From Croceibacterium_A sp964439725 (lineage in GTDB: Bacteria > Pseudomonadota > Alphaproteobacteria > Sphingomonadales > Sphingomonadaceae): DNA of 55,753 nucleotides. Below are positions 35,067 to 43,827 of this stretch, in pieces. A program made the translations under genes and the position numbers. Numbering within the stretch: position 1 is the stretch's first letter; each line of letters opens with the position of its first letter. Below the pieces are notes generated by a model. It made no database searches. It saw only the letters and a program-made list of their open reading frames with translations, and was not told where the DNA came from. Location: positions 1 to 55,753 of the forward strand of contig CAYTPY010000003.1 of the NCBI GenBank assembly GCA_964439725.1, in the 5' to 3' direction.

Positions 35067-36962
35067 ATGAGTTCAGCCCAAGGTGAACAGCGCGCGTCCG
35101 CCAAAGTGAAGCTGGCGGTCGGGGCCGTCGGCATCGTCTTTGGCGATATCGGCACAAGCCCGCTCTACGCCTTTCGTGAGACATTCGTCGGGCCGCATCC
35201 GCTAGCGCTCGACGATTTGCACGTGTTCGGCGTGGTCAGCCTGATCTTCTGGTCGATGACGCTAGTCGTCTCGATCCAGTACGTTACGCTGCTGATGCGC
35301 GCCGACAACAAGGGGGAGGGCGGATCGCTGGCTCTCGTCGCGCTGCTGTCGCGGCGGATGGATCGCTCCCGGTACGGCTGGCTCGTCGTGCTTCTCGGCG
35401 TTTTCGCGACCGCGCTCTTCTACGGCGATTCCATGATCACGCCGGCGATCTCGGTCCTTTCGGCGGTCGAGGGCTTCACGGTCGTGAACCCGGCTATGTC
35501 GGAGTGGGTGATCCCCATTGCGCTGGTCTTGCTCGTTGCACTGTTCGTTCTGCAAAAACGTGGGACAACCCGGGTGGGGGCGCTCTTTGCGCCCGTGATG
35601 ATCGTCTATTTCGTGGTTCTGGCGGTTCTCGGAATCTTCCACATCGCGCAAAGCCCCGAGATCCTGATGGCGCTGAACCCTTGGTACGCCATTCAGTTCT
35701 TCATCGTCGACAAGTGGCTGGCCTTCCTGGCGCTCGGCTCAGTGGTCCTGGCGGTGACGGGGTCCGAAGCGCTCTATTCGGACATGGGCCACTTCGGCCG
35801 CGGCCCGCTTCGGCTGTCGTGGTTCGGCTTCGTCATGCCGTGCTTGCTGCTGAACTACTTCGGGCAGGGGGCGATGATCGTCGGGCTGAGCGCGACCGAT
35901 GCCGCCGAAGCGGTGCGCAACCCGTTCTTCTTCCTGGCTCCGGAAGCGCTACGCCTGCCCTTGGTCTTGCTGGCTACCGGGGCGACCTTCATCGCCAGCC
36001 AAGCAGTGATATCGGGCGCGTTCTCGATCACTCACCAGGCAATACAGCTCGGATTCGTGCCGCGCCTGTCGATCCGTCACACCAGCGACGAGCACCAAGG
36101 GCAAATCTACATCCCGGCGATCAACTGGGTACTGATGGTGGCGGTCATCTTGCTGGTGCTGACCTTCCGTAATTCCTCTAACCTGGCTTCCGCCTACGGC
36201 ATCGCTGTCACTGGCGCGATGCTGATCGATACCTGCTTACTTGCCGTGTTGGTCACATTGCTGTGGCGTTGGAAGTGGTACGTGGCTGCCCCGGTCATGG
36301 GCGTATTCTTCCTTGTCGGGGGAGCCTACTTCGGCGCCAACTTGATGAAGGTGCCCGACGGCGGCTGGTTTCCGCTATTGGTGGGAGCGTTCGCCTTCAC
36401 TTTGCTGACCACCTGGTCAAAGGGCCGGCGTCTGATGCGCGAGCGGATGAGCGAGATGAGCCTGCCGCTTGAGATCTTCGCAAAGTCGGCCCGCAACAGC
36501 GCCGCTCGGGTACCGGGCACCGCGATCTTCATGAATTCGGGCGCTCACGGAACACCCTCAGCGCTGCTGCACAATATCAAGCACAACAAAGTGCTGCACG
36601 AGCGCGTGGTAGTGCTGACGGTGCAGATCGCGGAAGTGCCTTATGTCGATCCGGAGAAGCGGATTGAGGTCAGCGCGATTGGGGACGGGTTCTACCGCTT
36701 GGTGCTGCATTACGGCTTCATGGAGGAAACTGACGTCCCCACGGCGCTCAAGGGTGTGGCCACTTGCGGAGCGCCGTTCGAGATGATGCAGACCAGCTTC
36801 TTCCTGTCGCGTCAGACGCTGCTTTCGGCCGAAAAGCCCGGCATGCAGCGTTGGCGCGAAAAGCTGTTCGCCTGGATGATGCGGAATTCCGCGACGCCGA
36901 TGGAGTTCTTCCGGCTGCCGACCAACCGAGTGGTCGAGCTCGGTAGCCAGGTGGAGATCTAG
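35067..36962 (+). CDS. kup: Low-affinity potassium uptake protein Kup
   Basis: This KUP/HAK-family potassium-proton symporter has 631 residues: about twelve membrane helices in the first 450 and a cytoplasmic C-terminal domain. The family start motif GDIGTSPLYAFRE, the FYGDSMITPAISVLSAVEG region (helix 3, the family GDGxxTPAISVLSA site) and GSEALYSDMGHFG are all present. It is separated from the ccm operon by 80 bases and converges with the PilZ gene, with a two-base gap between stops. Confidence 0.97.
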   Translation: MSSAQGEQRASAKVKLAVGAVGIVFGDIGTSPLYAFRETFVGPHPLALDDLHVFGVVSLIFWSMTLVVSIQYVTLLMRADNKGEGGSLALVALLSRRMDRSRYGWLVVLLGVFATALFYGDSMITPAISVLSAVEGFTVVNPAMSEWVIPIALVLLVALFVLQKRGTTRVGALFAPVMIVYFVVLAVLGIFHIAQSPEILMALNPWYAIQFFIVDKWLAFLALGSVVLAVTGSEALYSDMGHFGRGPLRLSWFGFVMPCLLLNYFGQGAMIVGLSATDAAEAVRNPFFFLAPEALRLPLVLLATGATFIASQAVISGAFSITHQAIQLGFVPRLSIRHTSDEHQGQIYIPAINWVLMVAVILLVLTFRNSSNLASAYGIAVTGAMLIDTCLLAVLVTLLWRWKWYVAAPVMGVFFLVGGAYFGANLMKVPDGGWFPLLVGAFAFTLLTTWSKGRRLMRERMSEMSLPLEIFAKSARNSAARVPGTAIFMNSGAHGTPSALLHNIKHNKVLHERVVVLTVQIAEVPYVDPEKRIEVSAIGDGFYRLVLHYGFMEETDVPTALKGVATCGAPFEMMQTSFFLSRQTLLSAEKPGMQRWREKLFAWMMRNSATPMEFFRLPTNRVVELGSQVEI

Positions 36963-36964
36963 CT

Positions 36965-37333
36965 TCAGGCCTTGCGGTGAAGCGGAACCACGTTGGATGA
37001 TCGTGGTTCGGCGGGAACGTCCAGCAGTGCCTGCAGAGCCTGGTGGTCCAAGGGCTTGTCGAACGCCAGCCCCAGCGAACCTTTCTTGAGCCACTTCAGT
37101 TTGGCGGCGATCGGACCGAACTCGCCCAGCCAAATCTCGATCAGCTCGGTCTTGGTCACGCCAATCGAGTTGGCTCGCAACCGGCAGCCGCTGGCGCTCA
37201 GGTCGGTGATCAGCACGTCTTCAGCAGGCCGCCCGCTGACGCTGTACTTTCCCGCTACGAGGACCGAGCCTCGTTCGGCACCGCGCGGGGTGTTGCTGCG
37301 CGCGAGAAGCATCGGACGTTTCTTGCTGGCCAT
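36965..37333 (-). CDS. PilZ-domain protein
   Basis: This 122-residue cytoplasmic protein carries a single PilZ domain. The two c-di-GMP contact motifs are recognisable as RGAER (17-21, an RxxxR form) and DLSASG (44-49, a [D/N]xSxxG form). PilZ proteins are c-di-GMP effectors, and a GGDEF-EAL protein lies 4 kb away on the same strand. There is no partner domain. The target process is not evident from the neighbours, which are a potassium transporter and a PuuD-like membrane protein. Confidence 0.8.
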   Translation of the reverse strand: MASKKRPMLLARSNTPRGAERGSVLVAGKYSVSGRPAEDVLITDLSASGCRLRANSIGVTKTELIEIWLGEFGPIAAKLKWLKKGSLGLAFDKPLDHQALQALLDVPAEPRSSNVVPLHRKA

Positions 37334-37412
37334 TCGCCGACGCTAGGGGACCCGGCTTAAGGATGTCTTGCGCAGAGGGAAGATGCCTCCCGGCGCTCGT
37401 GCCCAAGCATCC

Positions 37413-38003
37413 TTAGCCGAGGTTTGCGCTGACCATGGCATAGGCCATCGGCAGCGACAGCAGCACGTTGGTGCGGCTCGCGATCAGTGCCACCGGGCCT
37501 GCCTTGGCTTTGGCCTCCTCGCTCGCTTCGACCAAGCCAAGGATCTTCTTCTGCGCCGGCCAGATCACGAACCAGACGTTAAACGCCATGATCAAGGCCA
37601 GCCACATGCCGATGCCTATCAAGTTGATGCCGTCTGCCCCGGTGCCCCGAAAGGTCAGCGCATCCGCGCCATAACCGTTGTGGAAGGCGATGATGAGGCC
37701 GGTCAGCACGGTCAGCGCTGCACCCCAGCGGAAGAAGAATAGAACGCGCGGAGCGATATAGCCTGTCACGCCTTTCTTCAGCTCAGCGGGCACCTTGGGC
37801 ATAGTCGGTACCTGGACGAAATTGAGGTAGTACAGCAGACCGATCCACACGATGCCGAAGAACAGGTGGAGCCAGCGGAATACGTCGTCGACGATCGATT
37901 GTGGATCGGCGCCGGTCCAGCCGCTGAAGGCGTAGACCATGATGAGCGCCAGGATCACACCCGCCGCCAGAACGAGGTGCAAATTGCCGAAGAATTTTGT
38001 CAT
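37413..38003 (-). CDS. PuuD-like membrane protein without cytochrome domain
   Basis: The 196-residue protein has four or five membrane helices and resembles the membrane domain of urate hydroxylase PuuD. Typical stretches are WLHLFFGIVWIGLLYYLNFVQ (the family HxxxGxxWIG pattern) and FFRWGAALTVLTGL. The cytochrome c domain at the C-terminus of PuuD is absent and there are no purine genes nearby, so urate oxidation is doubtful. Conserved His and Trp in the helices hint at haem binding. The reading frame extends upstream to 38849, but that part is antisense to nothing real and overlaps ispZ; ATG 38003 is the natural start. It follows ispZ by 71 bases. Confidence 0.75.
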   Translation of the reverse strand: MTKFFGNLHLVLAAGVILALIMVYAFSGWTGADPQSIVDDVFRWLHLFFGIVWIGLLYYLNFVQVPTMPKVPAELKKGVTGYIAPRVLFFFRWGAALTVLTGLIIAFHNGYGADALTFRGTGADGINLIGIGMWLALIMAFNVWFVIWPAQKKILGLVEASEEAKAKAGPVALIASRTNVLLSLPMAYAMVSANLG

Positions 38004-38074
38004 GGCGTTTCCCCTGTCTCCCTTTTGTCGTTGGGTCAGATGTAGCCTGAAGCAGGGGATGTGGACAAGGCGGG

Positions 38075-38722
38075 TCAGCCGGTCGGCGGCGGCGTGGTCT
38101 CCTCTTCCTTGACCCCCTCGGCGCTCAACCCGTGGCGCAGCAGCATCGGCAGTTGGGTGAAAGTAAAAAGGAAGGTTACCGGCAGGAACACCCACAGCTT
38201 GGCCGCGAGCCAATCGCCGAAGTCCAAGTACCAGACCAGCCCCTCGTTCAGCGCTGCAAGGAACAGGAAGAAAATGCCCCAATTGCGGCTCAGCTTGAGC
38301 CACCCTTCGTGGTCGAGGCCCTCGAACGCGGCCTCCAGGAGAACCTTCAAAAAGGCGACGCCCCTCAGCCAGCCCGCCAGGAGCAGAACGCCGAACACGA
38401 CGTAGATCACGGTAGGCTTTGCCTGGATCACCCGCTGGTCGCCGGTCCACATCGTGATGCCGCCAAAGACCACGATCAGGGCTGTCGACAGCCATAGCAT
38501 CGGGCTCACTTTGCCCAGGCGCCAGCGCGAGACGACCAATGCGATGAGGGCGGCGACGACGAAAGCTCCGGTGCTGCCAATCACCGCACCGACTTCGCCA
38601 GCGATGCTCGCCTCGTCTGGCTTGAGATAGCGATAGGTCAGGAAGAAGACGAGCAGTGGCCCGTAATCGACGGCAACGTTGATCCAGCCGGACTTTGGCT
38701 TCTTGGTCGGTGTGTCGGCCAT
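38075..38722 (-). CDS. Inner membrane-spanning protein YciB/IspZ
   Basis: This 215-residue protein has five or six membrane helices and belongs to the YciB/IspZ (septation protein A) family. Family stretches are VDYGPLLVFFLTYRY, a basic RW-containing loop, GDQRVIQAKPTVIYVVFG and the NEGLVWY segment. The family is linked to cell envelope integrity and septation, but its biochemical role is unknown. It is co-directional with ftsY, whose stop overlaps its start by one base (TGATG), an arrangement common in alphaproteobacteria. Confidence 0.92.
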   Translation of the reverse strand: MADTPTKKPKSGWINVAVDYGPLLVFFLTYRYLKPDEASIAGEVGAVIGSTGAFVVAALIALVVSRWRLGKVSPMLWLSTALIVVFGGITMWTGDQRVIQAKPTVIYVVFGVLLLAGWLRGVAFLKVLLEAAFEGLDHEGWLKLSRNWGIFFLFLAALNEGLVWYLDFGDWLAAKLWVFLPVTFLFTFTQLPMLLRHGLSAEGVKEEETTPPPTG

Positions 38723-39645
38723 CAGGCCACTCCTGCAATGACGCGTGCAACGAGGTCGGGGTCGAAGGGACGCAAGTCGTCGATCTTCTCGCCGACCCCG
38801 ATCGCGTGGATCGGCAATCCGTACTGTTCCGCGGCCGCCACCAGGACACCGCCCCGGGCTGTTCCGTCGAGCTTGGTCATGATGAGCCCGGTGACGCCGG
38901 CGACCTCCTTGAACACATCGATCTGGCTGAGCGCGTTCTGGCCATTGGTCGCGTCAAGCACCAGCACGACGTCGTGCGGGGCCTCGGGGTTGAGGCGGCC
39001 GAGCACGCGGCGGATCTTGGCCAATTCGTCCATCAACTCGCGCTTGTTCTGTAGGCGCCCGGCGGTGTCGACGACCAGCGCGTCGATACCGGTATCTGTG
39101 GCGCGCTTGACGGCGTCGAACACGATGGAGGCGGGATCGCCGCCTTCAGGCCCCCGGACGACGTCTACCCCGATCCGCTCGGCCCAGACCGCAAGCTGGC
39201 CGATCGCTGCGGCACGGAAGGTGTCGCCGGCGGCGAGCAGGACGCCGTAGTCGTCTTCCTGGAACAAGTGCGCGAGCTTGGCGATCGTGGTGGTCTTGCC
39301 GCTGCCGTTGACGCCGATCACCAGGATCACCTGCGGTCGCGGAAAGGCGGTGATCTCGAGTGGCTTGGCGACCGGGCGCAGGATCGCGGCGATCTCTTCT
39401 GCCACCGCTTCCTTGAGCTCACGTTCGGTGATCGACAGGCCGAAGCGCTTTTCGTTTAGCTTGGCCCGAATGCGGGCGGCGGCGCTCGGACCGAGATCGG
39501 ACAGGATGAGCGCATCCTCGACTTCGTCCAGCGTCGCATCGTCGAGCCGCGCGGTGCCGACAGCGGCGCTGAGATTCTCGCTCAGACGTTCCGAGGTCTT
39601 GCGGAAGCCGCCGAAGAGCCGATCCGACCAGCTAGCTTCGCTCAT
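38722..39645 (-). CDS. ftsY: Signal recognition particle receptor FtsY
   Basis: FtsY is the membrane-associated SRP receptor GTPase that docks Ffh-SRP RNA-ribosome complexes (the SRP RNA is at 8 kb in this window). The N domain covers about 1-95. The G domain contains G1 GVNGSGKTTT (111-120), the DTFRAAA insertion, DTAGRL (G3), TKLDG (G4) and the closing GVGEKIDDLRPF motif. The long acidic A domain of E. coli FtsY is lacking. ATG 39645 overlaps the mtaB stop by four bases; the open frame further upstream is inside mtaB. The length is 307 residues. Confidence 0.97.
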   Translation of the reverse strand: MSEASWSDRLFGGFRKTSERLSENLSAAVGTARLDDATLDEVEDALILSDLGPSAAARIRAKLNEKRFGLSITERELKEAVAEEIAAILRPVAKPLEITAFPRPQVILVIGVNGSGKTTTIAKLAHLFQEDDYGVLLAAGDTFRAAAIGQLAVWAERIGVDVVRGPEGGDPASIVFDAVKRATDTGIDALVVDTAGRLQNKRELMDELAKIRRVLGRLNPEAPHDVVLVLDATNGQNALSQIDVFKEVAGVTGLIMTKLDGTARGGVLVAAAEQYGLPIHAIGVGEKIDDLRPFDPDLVARVIAGVA

Positions 39646-40814
39646 TGCAGAAGGCCTTCGCGAACGGTGACGGGAGTGACAGAAATGATAGTGCCCCTGC
39701 CGGTCCGGGTGGGCAGGGCGACGCGAGCGAAGTTGCCCGCGTGACCTGTGCCGTCGCTCTCGGCGAGCACGGAAAGCTCGGTTCCGACGAGGCTGGCTAA
39801 CCATATGTCGCGTACGCCCCTGACTTCTGCGCGTAAGTCTGCGGCGCGTGCTTTGGTCAAACTTGGATGTACCTGCGGCATTCGCGCGGCCGGCGTTCCA
39901 GGGCGCGGTGAGTAGGGGAATACATGACCATGCACGATCCCGAGCTCGCGGATGATCGAGCGGTTAGCGGCGTGCATGGCGTCGTCCTCGGTCGGGAAGC
40001 CGGCGATCAGGTCGGCGCCAATGGCGATGTCCGGCCGCCGGGCGCGAAGCCGTTCAACCAGAGCCACTGCGTCCGCGCGCAAGTGGCGGCGCTTCATCCG
40101 CTTGAGGATCAGGTCGTGGCCGTGCTGCAGCGAGAGATGCAGGTGCGGCATGACGCGGCTTTCACTGGCGAGAAGATCGAACAGCAGCGGGTCGATCTCG
40201 ACGCCGTCGAGCGAGGACATGCGCAGCCGCTGGAGCTGCGGGAAGGTCTGCAGGATAGCATCGACCAACGATCCCAGCGCGGGGCGGCCGGGCAAGTCAT
40301 GGCCCCAGCTGGTGACGTCGACGCCGGTCAGGATCACTTCGGCCGCGCCCTGATCGAGGTGCTGCTCCACTTCGCGCAGTACTTGCGCGACGCTGAGCGA
40401 GCGGCTGCGGCCGCGGCCCTGCGGGATCACGCAGAACGTGCAGGCGTGGTCGCAGCCGTTCTGGACCGCGACGAAGGCGCGGGTATGCTGCGGCGTAACC
40501 GGTGTCAGGCGCGGCGGGACGTTCCAGACGCGCGGGTCGAGCTTGCGGGCGTTCGGGATGAGCCCGTCGACTTCGGGCATCGTGCCGAGCTGGTCGCGCT
40601 CGATCTCGGCGGCGCAGCCGGTGACTAGCAGCCGCGCCTTCGGCCTTGCCCGGCGCGCGCGGCGGATGGCTTGGCGGGTCTGGCGTACCGCCTCAGCCGT
40701 AACCGCGCAGCTGTTGACGACGACCACATCGGTTTCGTCTGCCAGCAGCGCGCGGATGCCTTCGCTCTCGGCGATATTGAGCCGGCAGCCGAGCGACACG
40801 ACTTCCACGCTCAT
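39642..40814 (-). CDS. mtaB: tRNA (N6-threonylcarbamoyladenosine37) methylthiotransferase MtaB
   Basis: This radical-SAM enzyme adds a methylthio group to t6A37 of tRNAs. The N-terminal UPF0004 domain holds Cys10, Cys36 and Cys67 for one [4Fe-4S] cluster. The radical SAM motif CDHACTFC (Cys121, Cys125, Cys128) holds the other. LGCRLN at the start and the FPYSPRPGTPAA segment are typical of MtaB rather than MiaB or RimO. The C-terminal TRAM-like part is short. The 390-residue protein sits between dapF and ftsY with four-base overlaps at both ends. Confidence 0.93.
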   Translation of the reverse strand: MSVEVVSLGCRLNIAESEGIRALLADETDVVVVNSCAVTAEAVRQTRQAIRRARRARPKARLLVTGCAAEIERDQLGTMPEVDGLIPNARKLDPRVWNVPPRLTPVTPQHTRAFVAVQNGCDHACTFCVIPQGRGRSRSLSVAQVLREVEQHLDQGAAEVILTGVDVTSWGHDLPGRPALGSLVDAILQTFPQLQRLRMSSLDGVEIDPLLFDLLASESRVMPHLHLSLQHGHDLILKRMKRRHLRADAVALVERLRARRPDIAIGADLIAGFPTEDDAMHAANRSIIRELGIVHGHVFPYSPRPGTPAARMPQVHPSLTKARAADLRAEVRGVRDIWLASLVGTELSVLAESDGTGHAGNFARVALPTRTGRGTIISVTPVTVREGLLQ

Positions 40815-41620
40815 GCGAAGTCACCCCAGTCAAAAGTGCCGCGGAAGCTTTCGGTGGCCGGGCCCGTCATCGTGATCCGCCCGTCCTCGCCCCAGGCGAT
40901 CAGCAGCGAGCCGCCGGGAAGCGTAACGGTCACTTCGCGCTGCGCCAGCCCGCGCCGCATCGCGGCCACCGCGGTAGCGCAGGCGCCTGTGCCGCAAGCG
41001 CGCGTCAGCCCGGCGCCGCGCTCCCATACCCGCAGACGTATCGTCTCCCGGTTTTCGATCGTCGCGACGTTGACGTTCACGCGTTCAGGGAACAGCGGGT
41101 CGTTCTCGATCTCGGGGCCGAGCCGTTCAAGATCGACCGCGTCGCAGTTGGGCACGAAGAACACGGCGTGGGGATTGCCGACGTTGACGGCGGCCGGCTG
41201 CTCCAGCTCCTCCCAGCCGACTGGCATCGCCGCGGTGTCCATCGCATAGGCGAGGGGGATCGCCTCCCATTCGAAGCGCGGCTCCCCCATGTCGACCGCT
41301 GCGCCGCCTTCGCCGGGCTGCACCGCCAGGATGCCCGCGGCGGTTTCGATGTGAGCCGGGGAGCCGTGCAGGATCGCCACCGCGCGGGTCGCATTGCCGC
41401 AGGCGGCGACTTCGCTGCCGTCCGCGTTGAAGATCCGCATGCGCAAGTCGGCGGTGGTGGATTCCTCAAGCACGATCATTTGGTCGCAGCCGATCCCGGT
41501 CCGCCGGTCAGCCAATGCCCGCGCCAGGGCCGGCGAAATCGGCGGCAGCGGCTGGGTGCGCGTATCGAGCACAACGAAGTCGTTGCCGAGCCCGTGCATC
41601 TTGGTGAAGGCGGCGCGCAT
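40811..41620 (-). CDS. dapF: Diaminopimelate epimerase
   Basis: DapF converts LL- to meso-diaminopimelate for lysine and peptidoglycan. Both catalytic cysteines are present: Cys74 in AACGNATRA and Cys209 in RACGTGACA. The start KMHGLGNDFVVLD and the NVGNPHAVFFV segment also fit the family. The length is 269 residues from ATG 41620; an in-frame TTG at 41629 would add three residues. It heads dapF-mtaB-ftsY-ispZ, with the mtaB start overlapping its stop by four bases. Confidence 0.96.
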   Translation of the reverse strand: MRAAFTKMHGLGNDFVVLDTRTQPLPPISPALARALADRRTGIGCDQMIVLEESTTADLRMRIFNADGSEVAACGNATRAVAILHGSPAHIETAAGILAVQPGEGGAAVDMGEPRFEWEAIPLAYAMDTAAMPVGWEELEQPAAVNVGNPHAVFFVPNCDAVDLERLGPEIENDPLFPERVNVNVATIENRETIRLRVWERGAGLTRACGTGACATAVAAMRRGLAQREVTVTLPGGSLLIAWGEDGRITMTGPATESFRGTFDWGDFA

Positions 41621-41666
41621 CGCCGCCAACTAGGGGCGGCTTGCGCTGAGGGCAATGGGGTGGAAG

Positions 41667-43310
41667 TCAGCCCGCCTTGCGCTGGACCGAGGCTGCGGCT
41701 CCGTCGGCGCGTGAGTGGGCTAGTAAATCGAGTTGCTCCAGCCTCTGACGGGTCGCCGCCGCATCTTCCGGCATCCCATAGAGGTAGCCTTGTCCCTTCA
41801 ACGGTCCAATCGTCCGCAATGCGGCGAGAATGGCTGCGCTTTCCACGCCTTCGGCGGTGACCGGCAGCGAAAGCCCGCGGCCGAGGGAGACGATGGCCTC
41901 GACCAGTTCGCTGGGGCCACCATCGGCGGAGATGTCGTTGACGAAGCTGCGATCGATCTTGAGCCGGTCGAACGGCAGGGTGCGGAGCTGCGACAGGCTC
42001 GAATAACCGGTACCGAAATCGTCCAGGCTGATGCGGATTCCCTGGTTCTTGAGCGTGGTGATGATCGTGCGGACCGCGCCGAGGTTCTCGTGTAAGCAGC
42101 TTTCGGTGATCTCGATCTCGAAGCGGGCCGCCGGGAATCCGGCTTCGCTCAGCATCTTGAGCAGCTTCTGCGCGAACCATGGGTCGCGGAGCTGGATCGG
42201 CGAGATGTTGACCGAAAGAGTAAGCTTCGGATCCCATTCGTGAGCATCGACCAGCGCCTGGCGGATCAGAGATTCGGACAGTTCGGCAATGATGTCGATC
42301 TGCTCGGCAATCGGAATGAAGACCTCCGGGCTGACTACGCCGAACTGCGGCGACTGCCAGCGTGCCAGCATTTCGAAGCCGACCAGTTCACCGCTGTCGA
42401 GGTCGACCTGCTGCTCGTAGTAGGGGACAAACTCACCGGCGGCCACGCCGCGCCGGATGCCGGCCTCCAGTTCCGCGCGGTAGCGGAGCTCGGTCTCCAT
42501 CTGCGCTTCGAACCAATAGAACCGGTTACGACCGCGCTTCTTGGCATGGTACATGGCGATGTCGGCGCGGTGGATCAGCGCCTCCGCCTTTGCAGAGGAT
42601 GGCAGCGGATTGACGTCATTGCTGGTGGCGATCCCCATCGAAACGGTCGCTTCGAGCAGCGTGTCACGCTCCTCTACCGGTTCGGAGATGCGAGCAACCA
42701 GCCGTTCTGCGAAACGATCGACCTGCTCGGTCGAGCCGCTGTCATAAGGCATGGCGCAGACGAACTCGTCGCCACCCAGACGGGCGAGCACGCCATCGTC
42801 GGGGATCAACCGGGCGATACGGCTGGCGGTCTCGATTAGCACCTTGTCGCCCAGTGCGTGGCCGTTGAGATCGTTGATCTGCTTGAAGTTGTCCAGGTCG
42901 ACCATCAGCACCGCGACGTCGCGGTGCTGTGTCTCTGCCCGGACCAAGAGCGCTTCGATTTCCGGCAAGCCGCTGCGCCGGTTAAGGCAGCCCGTCAGGG
43001 AATCAACCGAAGCGAGTTCCTGCGCCCAGACTTGCGCCTTGCGACGCTCTGTCACTTCTTTCTGAAGATCGGCATATCGCCGCCAGCCGAACAGCAGAAG
43101 CGCGATGTTGAGCAGCACCGCGGTCGTGAGATGCGGATCGGGCGGAGGGCCATTCCCGAGCGAGGCGCGGACGATCTGCGGCATGAGGGTGCCGCCCGTC
43201 GTGACAAACAGCAGAATCGCAGCGACGGCAATACCAAGCGCGATGATATCCCGCTGAGCCTTGCCGAGACTTTCCGGCCTCGCCTGTAGTTTCCTTGCCG
43301 CTCGATGCAC
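41667..43310 (-). CDS. Membrane GGDEF-EAL protein (c-di-GMP turnover)
   Basis: The 547-residue protein has two N-terminal membrane helices (about 20-50 and 62-78), then a GGDEF domain with intact LGGDEF (179-183), then an EAL domain. In the EAL domain the signature is EML (313-315), with NISPIQL, ITESCLHE, LDDFGTGYSS, KIDRSFV and TAEGVE all present, so phosphodiesterase activity looks possible. I see no RxxD inhibitory site five residues before GGDEF. It could both make and degrade c-di-GMP, and which activity dominates is open. The start is GTG 43310; no better start lies upstream. The PilZ protein at 37 kb is a possible receiver of the signal. Confidence 0.92.
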   Translation of the reverse strand: MHRAARKLQARPESLGKAQRDIIALGIAVAAILLFVTTGGTLMPQIVRASLGNGPPPDPHLTTAVLLNIALLLFGWRRYADLQKEVTERRKAQVWAQELASVDSLTGCLNRRSGLPEIEALLVRAETQHRDVAVLMVDLDNFKQINDLNGHALGDKVLIETASRIARLIPDDGVLARLGGDEFVCAMPYDSGSTEQVDRFAERLVARISEPVEERDTLLEATVSMGIATSNDVNPLPSSAKAEALIHRADIAMYHAKKRGRNRFYWFEAQMETELRYRAELEAGIRRGVAAGEFVPYYEQQVDLDSGELVGFEMLARWQSPQFGVVSPEVFIPIAEQIDIIAELSESLIRQALVDAHEWDPKLTLSVNISPIQLRDPWFAQKLLKMLSEAGFPAARFEIEITESCLHENLGAVRTIITTLKNQGIRISLDDFGTGYSSLSQLRTLPFDRLKIDRSFVNDISADGGPSELVEAIVSLGRGLSLPVTAEGVESAAILAALRTIGPLKGQGYLYGMPEDAAATRQRLEQLDLLAHSRADGAAASVQRKAG

Positions 43311-43419
43311 TTGGGACGCCAGTCCTTTTCCGAACGCTTTCTCATGGCCTGAGCAGAATCAATTTTCCGTTAATTGCCTCCGTTCGACCTGCGGGTTAGC
43401 GGGGGCCGAGGAGATATGA

Positions 43420-43827
43420 ATGTCGAAGCGTCATTGGCTGATTAAGTCCGAACCCGCCGCCTATAGCTGGGATGATCTCGTGCGGGATGGCGAAACGATC
43501 TGGGACGGCGTCAGAAACCACCGCGCCGCCAACAACCTGCGGGCGATGGAAGTAGGAGACCAGATGTTCTTCTATCATTCGGTGACCGGCAAGGAGATCG
43601 TGGGGATCGCCGAAGTGAGCCAAGCCGGCCTGACCGATCCACGTGACGAGGGTTGGGCTGCCGTCAACGTCAAACCTGTCCGGCGCCTCGAACGGCCCGT
43701 GACGCTGGCCGAGATCAAAGCCGATCCGTCTCTCGCCGGCATCGAGCTCGTTCGATTATCGCGCCTCTCGGTGGCTGAGATACAAACGGAGGAATGGGCC
43801 CGCATCCTCGAGCTGGCAAAAGGCTAA
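43420..43827 (+). CDS. EVE-domain protein
   Basis: The 135-residue protein is a single EVE domain (PUA-like fold, Thy28/THYN1 relatives). Typical elements are HWLIKSEPAAYSWDDL at the start, the WDGVRNHRAANNLRAM segment, GDQMFFYHS and the GIAEV strand. EVE domains bind modified bases in DNA or RNA, and some are found with modification-dependent restriction. This one is alone, with no nuclease or methylase nearby, so a housekeeping RNA or DNA role is more likely. Its stop codon overlaps the stop of the convergent ThDP enzyme by three bases. Confidence 0.92.
   Translation: MSKRHWLIKSEPAAYSWDDLVRDGETIWDGVRNHRAANNLRAMEVGDQMFFYHSVTGKEIVGIAEVSQAGLTDPRDEGWAAVNVKPVRRLERPVTLAEIKADPSLAGIELVRLSRLSVAEIQTEEWARILELAKG

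Noticed and set aside
38004..38849. Upstream extension fusing the PuuD-like gene into a 478-residue protein
   Set aside because: The extra part runs antisense-free but in a shifted frame through ispZ and the start of ftsY, whose own frames are certain. The composition is shadow-like.
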